This document shows, one piece after another, positions 1 to 8,651 of a stretch of DNA of 64,000 nucleotides (position 1 is the stretch's first letter; every line of letters begins with the position of its first letter). The stretch is taken from assembly GCA_947503345.1 (NCBI GenBank), contig CANNCW010000005.1, forward strand, positions 1-64,000, written 5' to 3'. The DNA comes from an uncultured Kangiella sp. (GTDB lineage: Bacteria > Pseudomonadota > Gammaproteobacteria > Enterobacterales > Kangiellaceae). Made by a program: the position numbers and the translations under genes. Below the pieces are notes generated by a model that was not told the DNA's origin, ran no database searches, and saw only the letters and a list, made by a program, of their open reading frames with translations.

Positions 1-115
1 GGGTGTTGGTCACTTCATTGATAATGCGATGCATCACCAACATAAGTGCCCACACAAATTGTCTTACTTCTTTTTAAAGAACGTCTTGGCGAAGAACTTG
101 CTTCGCTCAAGTGGG
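1..115 (-). other. 5' leader of an rRNA operon (16S rRNA lies beyond the left edge)
   Basis: Read on the minus strand, this stretch matches the layout of gammaproteobacterial rrn leaders. It has a boxA-like element (GTTCTTTAAAAA, complement of 71-82) followed by GACAATTTGTGTGGGCACTT (complement of 44-63), which closely resembles the E. coli 16S leader. boxA recruits the Nus antitermination complex. The 16S gene itself is not in the window; its presence to the left is inferred from the leader and the promoters upstream of it. Confidence 0.75.
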
Positions 116-120
116 CGCAC

Positions 121-148
121 ATTATATATCGCCCCGACCTCCTGTCAA
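121..148 (-). promoter_or_regulatory. rrn promoter, gene-proximal (P2 position)
   Basis: On the minus strand there is a consensus -35 TTGACA (complement of 143-148), a 16-base spacer and a consensus -10 TATAAT (complement of 121-126). The following discriminator is GC-rich (GTGCGCCCAC), as in stable-RNA promoters under stringent control. The region upstream of the -35 (about 149-180) is very AT-rich and could act as an UP element. It fires towards the rRNA leader at the left edge. Confidence 0.85.
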
Positions 149-233
149 CAATTTTTGCTAAGTTTTTTAATTAATTTAGCAATTTCCAATCCTTGGTGTT
201 TTATTTCTTGGCTGTGCCTCGAAAGTGATGCGC

Positions 234-261
234 ATTATAGGCAGTTTTTGTAGCCTGACAA
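234..261 (-). promoter_or_regulatory. rrn promoter, distal (P1 position)
   Basis: On the minus strand -35 TTGTCA (complement of 256-261) and -10 TATAAT (complement of 234-239) are separated by 16 bases and followed by a GCGCATC discriminator. The upstream DNA (262-295) is rich in A and T runs. It lies about 113 bases upstream of the second promoter, the tandem P1-P2 arrangement common for rrn operons. Confidence 0.75.
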
Positions 262-334
262 GCATTTTTTTGAATTTATTTTAAATTATTTTATACGCCT
301 AGAATTCATACAAAACAGTGCTTAATTTTCAAAC

Positions 335-381
335 AAAAAGCGCCATTTGGATTAAAAAACCTAATCCAAATGGCGCTTTTT
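335..381 (-). terminator. Rho-independent terminator of pssA
   Basis: Perfect 14-bp inverted repeat (341-354 and 362-375) with a 7-base loop, flanked by A-run and T-run, so it can act on either strand. On the minus strand it follows the pssA stop by about 45 bases and ends in CTTTTTG. It separates pssA from the rrn promoters downstream on the same strand. Confidence 0.9.
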
Positions 382-425
382 ATAAAATTACTACAAACCG
401 CTAAGAAATAGCATTAAATTTATAG

Positions 426-1205
426 CTATTCCTCGGCTTCTACTTCCACTTGTGATTCTTGCTTTGCTTTCTCACGTTCTGCTTTTATATCTTTGATCTT
501 CCATAAAGTCAGTAAAGGACCAGAAAGTGCATAAATACTGAAACCAATAAACAACACCTCTGGAGGGAATGAGACGATTAGAATAAAAAGAATCACCATA
601 ATGATGATACCTACAAACGGTGTCTTATCTTTTTTATTATCGCCTTTAAAGCTGGAGTATCTAAAGTTACTAACCATTAATAGCCCAGTTATGATTGTTA
701 AAATGCCTATATAAAGGCCATAAGGTTTAACTTCCCATTGATATTCAGTACCTAACCAAACCAAGCCAGCGATAATCGCGGCGGCTGATGGACTTGCTAA
801 ACCTTGAAAATAACGCTTATCTGCAACGCCTACCTGAGTATTAAAGCGTGCTAATCGTAACGCGGCAGAAACTACGAATACAAAAGTGGCAACCCAGCCG
901 AACTTACCCAAGTCAAATAAAGCCCAGTTATACACTACTAATGCTGGCGCTATACCAAAAGAAACCATATCCGCCATTGAGTCGTACTCAGCACCGAAAT
1001 CGCTTTGAGTGTTAGTCATTCTTGCGATACGTCCATCTAGACTATCCATAATCATAGCCAAGAAAATAGCTATAGCTGCATGCTCGAAGCGGCCTTGCAT
1101 CGAAGCAACAACTGCGTAAAAGCCTGCAAATAATCCAGCTGTCGTTAACAAGTTAGGTAATAAATAGATTCCTCTACCTGAGGAAAAACGTTTACGCATT
1201 TTCAT
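426..1205 (-). CDS. pssA: CDP-diacylglycerol--serine O-phosphatidyltransferase
   Basis: Makes phosphatidylserine from CDP-diacylglycerol and L-serine at the inner membrane, the step before phosphatidylethanolamine. The 259-residue protein carries the CDP-alcohol phosphotransferase signature DGxxAR(x8)GxxxDxxxD: D57, G58, A61, R62, G71, D75 and D79 are all present. Several hydrophobic segments follow, and the C-terminal tail is charged (KAEREKAKQESQ). This is the membrane-embedded PssA class, not the phospholipase-D-like enzyme of E. coli. Its substrate is made by CdsA, encoded near the other end of the window. It is transcribed alone, ends at a strong terminator, and is divergent from the DUF3579 gene. 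Serine specificity is assigned from overall resemblance to known PssA proteins rather than from a diagnostic residue. Confidence 0.9.
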   Translation of the reverse strand: MKMRKRFSSGRGIYLLPNLLTTAGLFAGFYAVVASMQGRFEHAAIAIFLAMIMDSLDGRIARMTNTQSDFGAEYDSMADMVSFGIAPALVVYNWALFDLGKFGWVATFVFVVSAALRLARFNTQVGVADKRYFQGLASPSAAAIIAGLVWLGTEYQWEVKPYGLYIGILTIITGLLMVSNFRYSSFKGDNKKDKTPFVGIIIMVILFILIVSFPPEVLFIGFSIYALSGPLLTLWKIKDIKAEREKAKQESQVEVEAEE

Positions 1206-1381
1206 AAAAAGCTCTAATTTTGAAAGCTAGATCATTGATACTGATAGAGTAACATACTCTTTTATTGGGTTAGAAGCACTTTCATTCAGTTTATATTAAT
1301 GGCATATTGGCTAATATATTGACAGCAATAATGATTCTGGCAAGATAGCCACAATTTTTATAGCCATAACTGCGGACAACG

Positions 1382-1672
1382 ATGAGTACACTGAGTGATA
1401 CGCGTTTTATCATAAAAGGCGTCACAGAGAACGGAGATAAATTCAGGCCAAGTGATTGGGCAGAGAGAATGTGTGGGAATTTATGCACATTTAAAAACCG
1501 TCGAATGGTTTACTCACCAACACTTAGACCAGCAGTGATAGGTGGTTATAAATGCGTGATTATTAACGCTGTACTTGCAGATACCCAACCAAGCTTATTT
1601 AAACAGTTGATGGAGTTTGCAAAAAAGAATAAATTAGAGCTCATTGAAGAGGTTATCGAACCGATAGCTTGA
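1382..1672 (+). CDS. DUF3579 family protein
   Basis: A 96-residue soluble protein with the pattern of the DUF3579 family: FIIKGVTENGDKFRPSDWAE near the N terminus and a central stretch rich in M, R and Y followed by a helical, acidic end. No catalytic motif, signal peptide or membrane segment is visible, and the function of the family is unknown to me. The ATG has only a weak GGA upstream. A consensus -35 TTGACA at 1319-1324 lies about 60 bases before the start, but no good -10 is found at the right distance. It stands between divergent pssA and the co-oriented DUF4124 gene, 65 bases upstream of the latter. Confidence 0.75.
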   Translation: MSTLSDTRFIIKGVTENGDKFRPSDWAERMCGNLCTFKNRRMVYSPTLRPAVIGGYKCVIINAVLADTQPSLFKQLMEFAKKNKLELIEEVIEPIA

Positions 1673-1737
1673 GTAAAATGTGTTTATAGGTAAGCTATAT
1701 TCATATACTGGAATTGTTTTAACGAGTAGGAATCAGC

Positions 1738-2193
1738 ATGTTAAAAAGTAAATTAATCGTCTTAACCATATTTGCCAGCTTTTCGTTTGCAACAGCAAAT
1801 GCTGCTGAGATCATTTATAAATGGAAAGATGCCAATGGCAACGTAAAGTACACTCAATCAAAACCACCAGCAGGAATTGACTATATAAAGATCCGTAACA
1901 AAGGTGCTAGTACTAAAGCGACTAAAGTAGAGAAAGAGCAAGCTGAAGACTCCGTATCAGGTGAATTGGATGGAGTGATTGCAGATCAAAATAAAGAAAT
2001 GAACCGGGTTGATAAAGTTAACGCTCAACGTGCAGCAAAGAATTGCACCATAGCTAAAAACAACTTAGAAGCTTTAACTGGCAATAATCGGATTCAAGTT
2101 GAGGAAAATGGCAAGCTTAGATTACTCAATGATGATGAAAAATCAAAGCGTTTAGACACGGCTAAAGCGAACGTTACAAAATATTGTAAATAA
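1738..2193 (+). CDS. Exported DUF4124 domain protein
   Basis: A 151-residue protein with a cleavable signal peptide (hydrophobic core LIVLTIFASFSF, probable cleavage after ANA or NAA near residue 22). Next comes the DUF4124 pattern IYKWKDANGNVKYTQSKPP (residues 26-44), a short beta-rich module found in many gammaproteobacterial envelope proteins. The remainder is charged and predicted helical, with cysteines near positions 103 and 150 that could pair in the periplasm. The start is supported by TAGGAA seven bases upstream of the ATG. The gene ends at a strong terminator. Role unknown; a periplasmic location is inferred. Confidence 0.75.
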   Translation: MLKSKLIVLTIFASFSFATANAAEIIYKWKDANGNVKYTQSKPPAGIDYIKIRNKGASTKATKVEKEQAEDSVSGELDGVIADQNKEMNRVDKVNAQRAAKNCTIAKNNLEALTGNNRIQVEENGKLRLLNDDEKSKRLDTAKANVTKYCK

Positions 2194-2210
2194 GGCTTAT
2201 TAAATAAATA

Positions 2211-2240
2211 AAAGCGAGCATTGTGCTCGCTTTTTTTATT
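2211..2240 (+). terminator. Rho-independent terminator of the DUF4124 gene
   Basis: Inverted repeat GCGAGCA / TGCTCGC (2214-2220 and 2224-2230) with a 3-base loop, extended by A:T pairs and followed by seven T residues. It sits between convergent DUF4124 and clpB and its A-run on the other side may also stop clpB transcription. Confidence 0.9.
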
Positions 2241-2249
2241 TAAAATACA

Positions 2250-4820
2250 TTAGTTTTGAAATATTAAATGCCCTTCTGATAAAGAAACATTTATTACAGA
2301 TCCTTTAAGAAAGATTCCCTCTAATATTTTTTGTGCTAATGGATTTTCCACATAAGTTTGTATAGCTCGCTTTAGCGGCCTAGCACCAAACACAGGGTCA
2401 AAACCAACATCTGCTAAAAAGCTCAATGCCTCTTGATTAAAGTTAATGCTTAAGTCCATTTCTGATAAACGCTTATTCAAATTGCTTAATTGTATCTTAG
2501 CAATTTGCTTAACTGCATCTTTACCTAAACTATGAAATACCACAGACTCATCAATTCGATTGATAAATTCCGGCCTAAAATAACTGCCTACCATTTCCAT
2601 CAACTGAGTTTTTAAATCTGACTCTGAAGTTTCCGCACTAAAGCTTTGGATTAATTCTGAACCTAAATTCGAAGTCATGACAATAACCGTATTTCTAAAA
2701 TCTACGGTACGGCCTTGGCTGTCAGTTAAGCGACCATCCTCTAACACTTGTAACAATACATTGAATACATCAGAGTGAGCTTTTTCAACTTCGTCAAACA
2801 AAACCACTGAATAAGGTTTGCGACGCACCGCTTCCGTTAAATAACCACCCTCTTCATAACCAACATAACCTGGAGGAGCACCGATTAATCGCGCAACGGC
2901 ATGTTTCTCCATAAATTCAGACATATCAATTCGAACCATGGCATCTTCAGTATCGAATAAAAACTCAGCCAAAGATTTGCACAACTCGGTTTTTCCGACA
3001 CCAGTCGGGCCTAAAAACAAGAAGGAGCCATTAGGACGGTTAGGATCTGATAAACCCGCTCGCGAACGACGAACTGCATTAGAAACCGCCACTACAGCTT
3101 CATCCTGACCTATGACCCTTTGATGTAAATAAGACTCCATTTGTAAAAGCTTATCTTTTTCTCCTTGCAACATCTTAGAAACAGGAATACCGGTCCACTT
3201 TGCTACTACTTCAGCAATTTCTTGCTCAGTAACTTTATTTCTCAACAAAGTCATTTCTATATCTTTGGAATCATCAGCGGAAGCTAATTTTTCTTCTAAT
3301 TCAGGAATAAGACCATATTGTAACTCTGACATTTTTGCTAAATCACTCGAACGTTGCGCTGCCTCTAAATCAGTTCGCGCTTTATCCAATTCCGCTTTTA
3401 TATTTTGAGTGCCATGAACCGCAGATTTTTCAGCCGTCCAAACCTCGTTCAACTCAGCATACTCTTTTTCAAGTAGAGAAATATTTTCTTCCAAATCCGA
3501 TAAACGTTGCTTAGAGCTATCATCGGTTTCTTTTTTCAAAGCTTCACGTTGAATTTTCAATTGTATTAAACGTCTATCGAGCTTATCCATAACTTCTGGT
3601 TTGGAATCAATTTCCATACGAATACGACTCGCTGCTTCATCAATCAAGTCGATTGCTTTATCTGGCAATTGTCGATCAGTAATATAGCGTTGCGATAAAG
3701 TGGTTGCCGAAACAATGGCAGGGTCGGTAATTTCAACACCATGATGAACTTCGTAACGCTCTTTCAATCCACGAAGAATGGCAATAGTATCTTCCGTAGT
3801 AGGCTCTTCTACTAAAACCTTTTGGAAACGACGCTCTAAGGCAGCATCCTTTTCCACGTATTGGCGGTACTCATCAAGAGTGGTAGCACCAACACAATGT
3901 AACTCGCCTCGAGCTAATGCAGGCTTTAGCATATTACCCGCATCCATAGCACCCTCGGCTTTGCCTGCACCGACCATGGTGTGTAACTCATCAATAAATA
4001 AGATGATTTGACCTTCTTGTATTGACAGATCTTTCAATACAGCCTTTAAGCGCTCTTCAAATTCACCACGAAATTTTGCTCCTGCAATCAAAGCGCCCAT
4101 ATCCAATGACAGGACACGTTTATTCTTAATTCCTTCAGGGACTTCACCATTAACAATACGCTGTGCTAAACCTTCAATAATTGCAGTTTTACCAACACCT
4201 GGAGCGCCTATTAAAACAGGGTTGTTTTTACTTCGGCGCTGCAAAACTTGGATACAGCGTCGAATTTCATCATCGCGACCAATGACAGGATCGAGCTTAC
4301 CACTTTCAGCTCGCTCAGTAAGATCAATGGTGTATTTCTCAAGCGCTTGTCGATTTTCTTCGGCATTCGGATCATTTACATTTTGATCGCCTCGAATTTG
4401 CTGAATAGCATCTTCAACCAACTGACTAGTAACACCTTGCTTTTTTAATAAATTTCCTAGTTTTTTATCACCTAAAGCTGCTAATAAGAATAACTCTGAT
4501 GAGATAAATTGATCGCCCCTTTGTTGCGCTAACTTATCACAAACATTTAGCAAAGCTACTAAGGATTGCGAAACATGAACCTCGCCTGCATTGCCATTTA
4601 CTTGTGAAAACCGGCTAATTTCTTGCTCTAAACTTTGACGTAATTGATTAGGATGAACACCTATCTGCGATAAGATACCGCTTACGCTATTACCTTGCTG
4701 TTGCAACATTGCTAACAATAAATGGGCAGGTTCAATAAATTGATTATCTTTGCCTACGGCTAAGGATTGCGCGTCGGCAATTGCGTTTTGAAACTTACTG
4801 GTTAATTTGTCCATTCTCAT
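2250..4820 (-). CDS. clpB: ATP-dependent protein disaggregase ClpB
   Basis: Hexameric AAA+ chaperone that pulls polypeptides out of aggregates together with DnaK. The order is complete: N-terminal Clp repeat domain ([12 protein letters not shown]), first AAA+ module with Walker [10 protein letters not shown] (about residue 205) and Walker [10 protein letters not shown], long coiled-coil middle domain (about 400-540), second AAA+ module with GPTGVGKTE (about 605) and LFDEVEKAH, then the C-terminal domain with GARPLKRAI. It closely follows E. coli ClpB in length and sequence. The reading frame opens one codon earlier with TTG, but the ATG at 4820 is preferred: it lies eight bases after AGGAGG and gives the family start MRMDKLT. 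A heat-shock type promoter precedes it. It lies downstream of plsC-like, pgeF and rluD, as clpB follows yfiH-rluD in E. coli. Confidence 0.97.
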   Translation of the reverse strand: MRMDKLTSKFQNAIADAQSLAVGKDNQFIEPAHLLLAMLQQQGNSVSGILSQIGVHPNQLRQSLEQEISRFSQVNGNAGEVHVSQSLVALLNVCDKLAQQRGDQFISSELFLLAALGDKKLGNLLKKQGVTSQLVEDAIQQIRGDQNVNDPNAEENRQALEKYTIDLTERAESGKLDPVIGRDDEIRRCIQVLQRRSKNNPVLIGAPGVGKTAIIEGLAQRIVNGEVPEGIKNKRVLSLDMGALIAGAKFRGEFEERLKAVLKDLSIQEGQIILFIDELHTMVGAGKAEGAMDAGNMLKPALARGELHCVGATTLDEYRQYVEKDAALERRFQKVLVEEPTTEDTIAILRGLKERYEVHHGVEITDPAIVSATTLSQRYITDRQLPDKAIDLIDEAASRIRMEIDSKPEVMDKLDRRLIQLKIQREALKKETDDSSKQRLSDLEENISLLEKEYAELNEVWTAEKSAVHGTQNIKAELDKARTDLEAAQRSSDLAKMSELQYGLIPELEEKLASADDSKDIEMTLLRNKVTEQEIAEVVAKWTGIPVSKMLQGEKDKLLQMESYLHQRVIGQDEAVVAVSNAVRRSRAGLSDPNRPNGSFLFLGPTGVGKTELCKSLAEFLFDTEDAMVRIDMSEFMEKHAVARLIGAPPGYVGYEEGGYLTEAVRRKPYSVVLFDEVEKAHSDVFNVLLQVLEDGRLTDSQGRTVDFRNTVIVMTSNLGSELIQSFSAETSESDLKTQLMEMVGSYFRPEFINRIDESVVFHSLGKDAVKQIAKIQLSNLNKRLSEMDLSINFNQEALSFLADVGFDPVFGARPLKRAIQTYVENPLAQKILEGIFLKGSVINVSLSEGHLIFQN

Positions 4821-4882
4821 CAAACAGACCTCCTAAAATAACTTCAAGAGCTAGTAGCTCCTATTCAATCGATAGTTAATTT

Positions 4883-4908
4883 ATGAGGGTTGTTTTTTTG
4901 AATTCAAG
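4883..4908 (-). promoter_or_regulatory. Probable sigma-32 (heat-shock) promoter of clpB
   Basis: On the minus strand CTTGAA (complement of 4903-4908) is followed after 14 bases by CCTCATAA (-10 core CCTCAT, complement of 4883-4888). The E. coli RpoH consensus is CTTGAA, 13-15 bases, CCCCATnT, so the -35 and spacing fit and the -10 differs mainly at one C. It lies about 60 bases upstream of the clpB start, inside the 111-base gap after the acyltransferase gene. Confidence 0.7.
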
Positions 4909-4931
4909 AGACCGAAATAATAGTCGTCTAT

Positions 4932-5648
4932 CTATAACTCAGATCGATGCCCCAGTAATAACTCGCCTAGACGCAATAAACTGTCTTCTTCGGAAAAATA
5001 TTCATAACTGAGATTTGGGAACTGAGTGATAACAGTATTTGAGCGAACAAATAATGGCATAAACAAGCCGCCTTCTGGCTTAATACCCGTTAAGCGCGCT
5101 ACAAAGACAGGAACCTTAGTAAACTCAGACATTTTTTTGATGCCACCTTTTACACGATAAGGCTGCTCTTGATCCAAGTGAATTCTGCCGTGAGGAAACA
5201 AAGCAATAATTTCACCATTATCCAAAGCTCGTTTGGCTTGCCTAAAAGCAATATCGGCACGCCCTGTTCTATCCACTGGGATACAACCGGCACCTTTAAA
5301 CATCCACTTTAAATACCAGCGCTCATATTCTTCCTTGGCAATGATAAATCGGATAGGACGGTTACAACTGGATACTAACATAAAAGGATCGATGCCAGAC
5401 ATGTGATTACAAATTAATAAAGCTCCACCTTCTTTAGGTAAGTTAAATCCCTTAGATACACCATCAACTGATTTAAACTTCAAACGATGAAAATTAAGAC
5501 AGTAATAGCGAAAAATACCATCCAACTTATTTAAAAAGCTCGAACCCCAGTTTACTTGGTTGTATTTCTTACCTATACGATTTAGCCATAGCAATAGCAT
5601 CATTAAAGAAATAGCTACAACCAACAAAATCATTGAACCGATTGTCAT
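4932..5648 (-). CDS. 1-acyl-sn-glycerol-3-phosphate acyltransferase family protein (PlsC-like)
   Basis: Membrane-anchored acyltransferase of 238 residues. It begins with one hydrophobic anchor (MILLVVAISLMMLLLWL), then carries the catalytic block NHMSGID (HxxxxD), a motif II region around GCIPVDR, the substrate block FPHGR (where PlsC proteins usually have FPEGT) and the VPVFVARL motif. It probably transfers an acyl chain to lysophosphatidic acid or a related lipid at the inner membrane. The PHG variant means the acceptor cannot be fixed from sequence. It lies 18 bases after pgeF and upstream of clpB, probably sharing the rluD-pgeF transcript. This insertion is absent between yfiH and clpB in E. 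coli. Confidence 0.8.
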   Translation of the reverse strand: MTIGSMILLVVAISLMMLLLWLNRIGKKYNQVNWGSSFLNKLDGIFRYYCLNFHRLKFKSVDGVSKGFNLPKEGGALLICNHMSGIDPFMLVSSCNRPIRFIIAKEEYERWYLKWMFKGAGCIPVDRTGRADIAFRQAKRALDNGEIIALFPHGRIHLDQEQPYRVKGGIKKMSEFTKVPVFVARLTGIKPEGGLFMPLFVRSNTVITQFPNLSYEYFSEEDSLLRLGELLLGHRSEL

Positions 5649-5666
5649 TATGTTTATACCTGATAA

Positions 5667-6410
5667 TTATTCTTCTAGCCAAACCATAGTGGCCATTCGT
5701 CCTGTTTGACCATCTCTGCGATAGGAAAAAAATTGTTCTTTATTTGCAAAGGTGCATAAACCACTTTGATAAACTGAGACACCTTGTTGAGCCAGTTGAA
5801 ATTCTGCAACCCCAGCTAAATTGGCTAAATACTTTTGGTCTTTATGGCGCTTAAAGAACTGACCGTAATCAGAATCTTTATCGGTAAAATATTCACGCAC
5901 TTCTGCACCAACTTCAAAATACTTTTGACTAATGGCAGGGCCAATCCACGCCAGTAAGTCTTGTGGCGAATGGTAACTAGCTACTCCATTCAACAAAATA
6001 CCATCAGCGAGTCCGCGCCAACCCGCATGCAAGGCTGCAACAAAATCCCCGTGTTTTGAACACAGCAATACTGGTAAACAATCCGCGGTCATTACAATGC
6101 ATGGCTGATTAATTTCAAATGAATAAATGCCATCCGCATCAATGTCAAAACTATCTTTACGGAACTCATTAACATTAGTTGAATGAGTTTGATTAAGCCA
6201 ATGAGTCATTGGCGGATGCTTGCTCAAAAACTCTAATTGCCGACGATTTTCATTTACCACATCAATATCATCGCCAACGTGCAAACCTAAATTTAAACTA
6301 TCGAAGGGCTTAACGCTAACTCCCCCAGTACGATAAGTACTAATAGCTTTAACCTTCGCCGGACAAGGCCAGTCTGGGATAAAAAAACTATTAGTCTGCA
6401 TCTTGCTCAA
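5667..6410 (-). CDS. pgeF: Peptidoglycan editing factor / purine nucleoside phosphorylase PgeF (YfiH)
   Basis: A member of the multicopper-polyphenol-oxidase-like family, 247 residues. YfiH of E. coli removes misplaced serine from peptidoglycan precursors, and relatives act on purine nucleosides. Family blocks seen in order: LNLGLHVGDD, TADCLPVLL, ALHAGWRGL, AWIGPAI and the C-terminal CTF...FFSYRRDG...GRMA. The conserved His and Cys residues that bind zinc in the family are within these blocks. The start codon lies 20 bases inside the end of rluD, so the two are translationally coupled. The downstream in-frame ATG (residue 4) is an alternative start. The rluD-pgeF-clpB order is typical of gammaproteobacteria. 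Confidence 0.93.
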   Translation of the reverse strand: MSKMQTNSFFIPDWPCPAKVKAISTYRTGGVSVKPFDSLNLGLHVGDDIDVVNENRRQLEFLSKHPPMTHWLNQTHSTNVNEFRKDSFDIDADGIYSFEINQPCIVMTADCLPVLLCSKHGDFVAALHAGWRGLADGILLNGVASYHSPQDLLAWIGPAISQKYFEVGAEVREYFTDKDSDYGQFFKRHKDQKYLANLAGVAEFQLAQQGVSVYQSGLCTFANKEQFFSYRRDGQTGRMATMVWLEE

Positions 6411-7368
6411 AATGGGCTTTATTTTTTCGCAAAGATACCAACAAGTTATGCATATCTTGCGGTAAATCAGCTTTCCACTCTATGTATTCACCAGTTGTAG
6501 GATGCTTCAATCCCAACAAACACGCGTGTAAAGCTTGACGTCTAAAGCCACTCAAATGCTCACTTAATTCTGCAGTTATTTGAGTCGGTGTACGGAAACG
6601 TCCGCCATATAAAGGATCTCCTATCAAAGGAAATTTTAAATGTGCCATATGCACTCGAATTTGATGAGTTCGTCCCGTTTCTAAACGAAGCTTAATGTGG
6701 CTATGATCTAAAAATTTCTCAACTACCCGATAATGAGTAATGGCCCTTTTACCATCAGGTGTCACCGCCATTGAAGTACGCTTGGTTGGATGACGACCAA
6801 TTGGTGCATCCACTGTGCTACCAGAAACCATAACTCTGTTAGTTACTGCGTCGTACTCGCGTGTGAAAGCACGTCGCTGTAATTGCTCCACTAAGTCCGT
6901 ATGAGCAGCAATAGTTTTCGCCACCACTAACAAACCTGTAGTTTCTTTATCTAAACGATGAATAATTCCAGCACGAGGTAAGTTCGCCAACTCAGGAGCA
7001 TGGTGTAACAACGCATTAACTAAAGTGCCGTCTTGGTTACCAGCACCAGGATGAACCACTAAGCCCGACGGTTTATTAATCACCAATAAATCATCGTCCT
7101 CGTAAGCAATATTCAATTCTATCGCTTGCGGCTTCCAATTACCTTCTACCTTAATCTCCGCATTAATCTCAACCTCTTCAAAGCCTTCCATCTTATGCTT
7201 AGTAGAAGTGATTTGTTTGTCATTAACGGTGACATAGCCATTTTTTATCCAATCTTGAATCCGCGAGCGAGAATATTCGGGAAATTCTTGTGCCAATGCA
7301 AAATCTAAGCGATGCCCATAAACTTTTTCATCAAATAGGTGTCTGATTTCAACAGATTGAGTGCTCAT
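6391..7368 (-). CDS. rluD: 23S rRNA pseudouridine(1911/1915/1917) synthase RluD
   Basis: Isomerises uridines in helix 69 of 23S rRNA. The 325-residue protein has an N-terminal S4 RNA-binding domain (residues about 18-80, RSRIQDWIKNGYVTVN). The RluA-type catalytic domain follows, with HRLDKETTGLL, whose aspartate is the nucleophile, and the later blocks LETGRTHQIRVH and GDPLYGG. Length matches E. coli RluD. It is first in a unit with pgeF and is divergent from bamD, the same arrangement as in E. coli. RluD is chosen over RluA or RluC because of the S4 domain together with this neighbourhood. Confidence 0.95.
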   Translation of the reverse strand: MSTQSVEIRHLFDEKVYGHRLDFALAQEFPEYSRSRIQDWIKNGYVTVNDKQITSTKHKMEGFEEVEINAEIKVEGNWKPQAIELNIAYEDDDLLVINKPSGLVVHPGAGNQDGTLVNALLHHAPELANLPRAGIIHRLDKETTGLLVVAKTIAAHTDLVEQLQRRAFTREYDAVTNRVMVSGSTVDAPIGRHPTKRTSMAVTPDGKRAITHYRVVEKFLDHSHIKLRLETGRTHQIRVHMAHLKFPLIGDPLYGGRFRTPTQITAELSEHLSGFRRQALHACLLGLKHPTTGEYIEWKADLPQDMHNLLVSLRKNKAHFEQDAD

Positions 7369-7464
7369 AATCGTTACTCTTACTAACTTAATAGTATTTT
7401 AAGCTTTTAAGCTCTTAATTTATGGCTAGTTGCGAGCTGGCCAGTGTAAATTCTCGTAAAAAGA

Positions 7465-7493
7465 TTGGCGTGGCACTCTAGCTCGGTTAGAAT
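7465..7493 (+). promoter_or_regulatory. Sigma-70 promoter of bamD
   Basis: TTGGCG (7465-7470), 17-base spacer, TAGAAT (7488-7493). It lies about 40 bases upstream of the bamD start in the 166-base gap divergent from rluD. It is a good match at correct spacing. Confidence 0.6.
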
Positions 7494-7534
7494 GACCCAC
7501 ATTGTAACAGGCTCTAATTAAACAGAAAATCAAT

Positions 7535-8299
7535 ATGCAAAAACAATTAGTAATTATTTTAGCGGTAACTGGGCTATTTTTGGCAGGATGCTCATCAACT
7601 CCTGATGCAGAAAAGAAAACTGAAGTAGAGTCATTAACTGCTCAGGAATTAACCACCAAAGCAAAAGCTTCACTAAATTCAGGTAACTATGCAAGAGCCA
7701 TTGAGTTACTTGAAGAAATTGATACTCGCTATCCTTTCGGTCGAATCTCGGAGCAAGTGAAATTAGATTTAGTGTTCGCTTACTTTAAAAAAGGTGAATT
7801 TGATAAAGGTCAAACTCAAGCGGATCGATTTATTCGTCAGCATCCTCAACATAAAAGCTTAGATTATGTTTATTACATGAAAGGCTTAATGTATTACGAG
7901 CAAGAACGTGGTTTCTTTAAGGACTTGTTAAGCGCCGATATTCATAAACGTGACAACTCGAACTTAAAAGCGGCTTTCGATAGCTTCCGCTCATTAGTAC
8001 AAGTTTTTCCAGAAAGTGAATATGCACCGGATGCACGTCAGCGCATGATACAAGTGAAAAACTTACTAGCGAAGCATGAATTGCACATCGCTAAGTTCTA
8101 CATGGAAAGAGATAGCTACGTTGGCGCCGCTAATCGTGCAAAGTACATTGTGGAAGCTTATCCGAAATCTAGTTCAGTGCCACAAGCTTTAGAAATACTG
8201 GTTAACTCATACAAATTACTTGATATCCCTGAATTGGCAGAACAATATCGTCGTGTATTGTTATTAAACCACCCTGAGTATAACTTGGGTGAAATTTAA
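7535..8299 (+). CDS. bamD: Outer membrane protein assembly factor BamD
   Basis: Lipoprotein of the beta-barrel assembly machine that works with BamA, encoded at 52.7-55.2 kb. The 254-residue protein has a lipoprotein signal with lipobox LAGC (acylated Cys19). Five TPR-like repeats follow, including LNSGNYARAIELLEEI, DTRYPFG and KKGEFDKGQTQADRFI. Lipidation and the absence of an Asp at +2 predict the outer membrane. It is divergent from rluD, as in E. coli. The ribosome binding site is weak (AAACAGAAAA). Confidence 0.95.
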   Translation: MQKQLVIILAVTGLFLAGCSSTPDAEKKTEVESLTAQELTTKAKASLNSGNYARAIELLEEIDTRYPFGRISEQVKLDLVFAYFKKGEFDKGQTQADRFIRQHPQHKSLDYVYYMKGLMYYEQERGFFKDLLSADIHKRDNSNLKAAFDSFRSLVQVFPESEYAPDARQRMIQVKNLLAKHELHIAKFYMERDSYVGAANRAKYIVEAYPKSSSVPQALEILVNSYKLLDIPELAEQYRRVLLLNHPEYNLGEI

Positions 8300-8651
8300 A
8301 AAGTAATCACTTTAAGGAAGTATTTCTTGTAAATTAAGAATACTTCCTGCTCGATTCATAGAGCAAATACTCCAGCAATTCTACACAAACATCGTCACTT
8401 TAACTCATCACACTTATCTAACTAAAAGATAGATACCTTTCCTACATTTAAACTGAATCCTTATCTTATTATTTAACGTTGAAAATTAATTCAACCGAAT
8501 AAAGTAAAGCATCTAATTCACCCACTATTTTAAAATATTTGATAATTATGTAACTATTTATTGAAATTGAGTGTCATTCAATTATAACCAATTGCTTAAT
8601 AAAGAATTATTCTTAGGCAGTTATATTAGTTTAATAACCAGAGGGTGGCAC
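8300..8651. other. Intergenic region bamD to TonB receptor, with hairpin
   Basis: No gene is visible. A 10-bp inverted repeat (8315-8324, AGGAAGTATT, and 8339-8348) follows bamD by 16 bases; it lacks a T-run, so it is a poor terminator and could be an mRNA 3' stabiliser. Further on, GTTGAA and TTCAAC (8478-8483, 8490-8495) form a small inverted repeat in very AT-rich DNA that may belong to the receptor promoter. An in-frame start at 8571 is not used in my annotation, because it would put 27 non-signal residues before the signal peptide. Confidence 0.4.

Noticed and set aside
29..253. Open reading frame of 74 codons on the plus strand
   Set aside because: It runs through the rrn leader and both rrn promoters on the other strand and has no family resemblance or ribosome site.
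1291..1488. Open reading frame on the minus strand
   Set aside because: It overlaps the start of the DUF3579 gene on the opposite strand and has no features of its own.
8571..8651. Extended N terminus of the TonB receptor
   Set aside because: It would place 27 residues before the signal peptide; the ATG at 8652 follows GAGGG.
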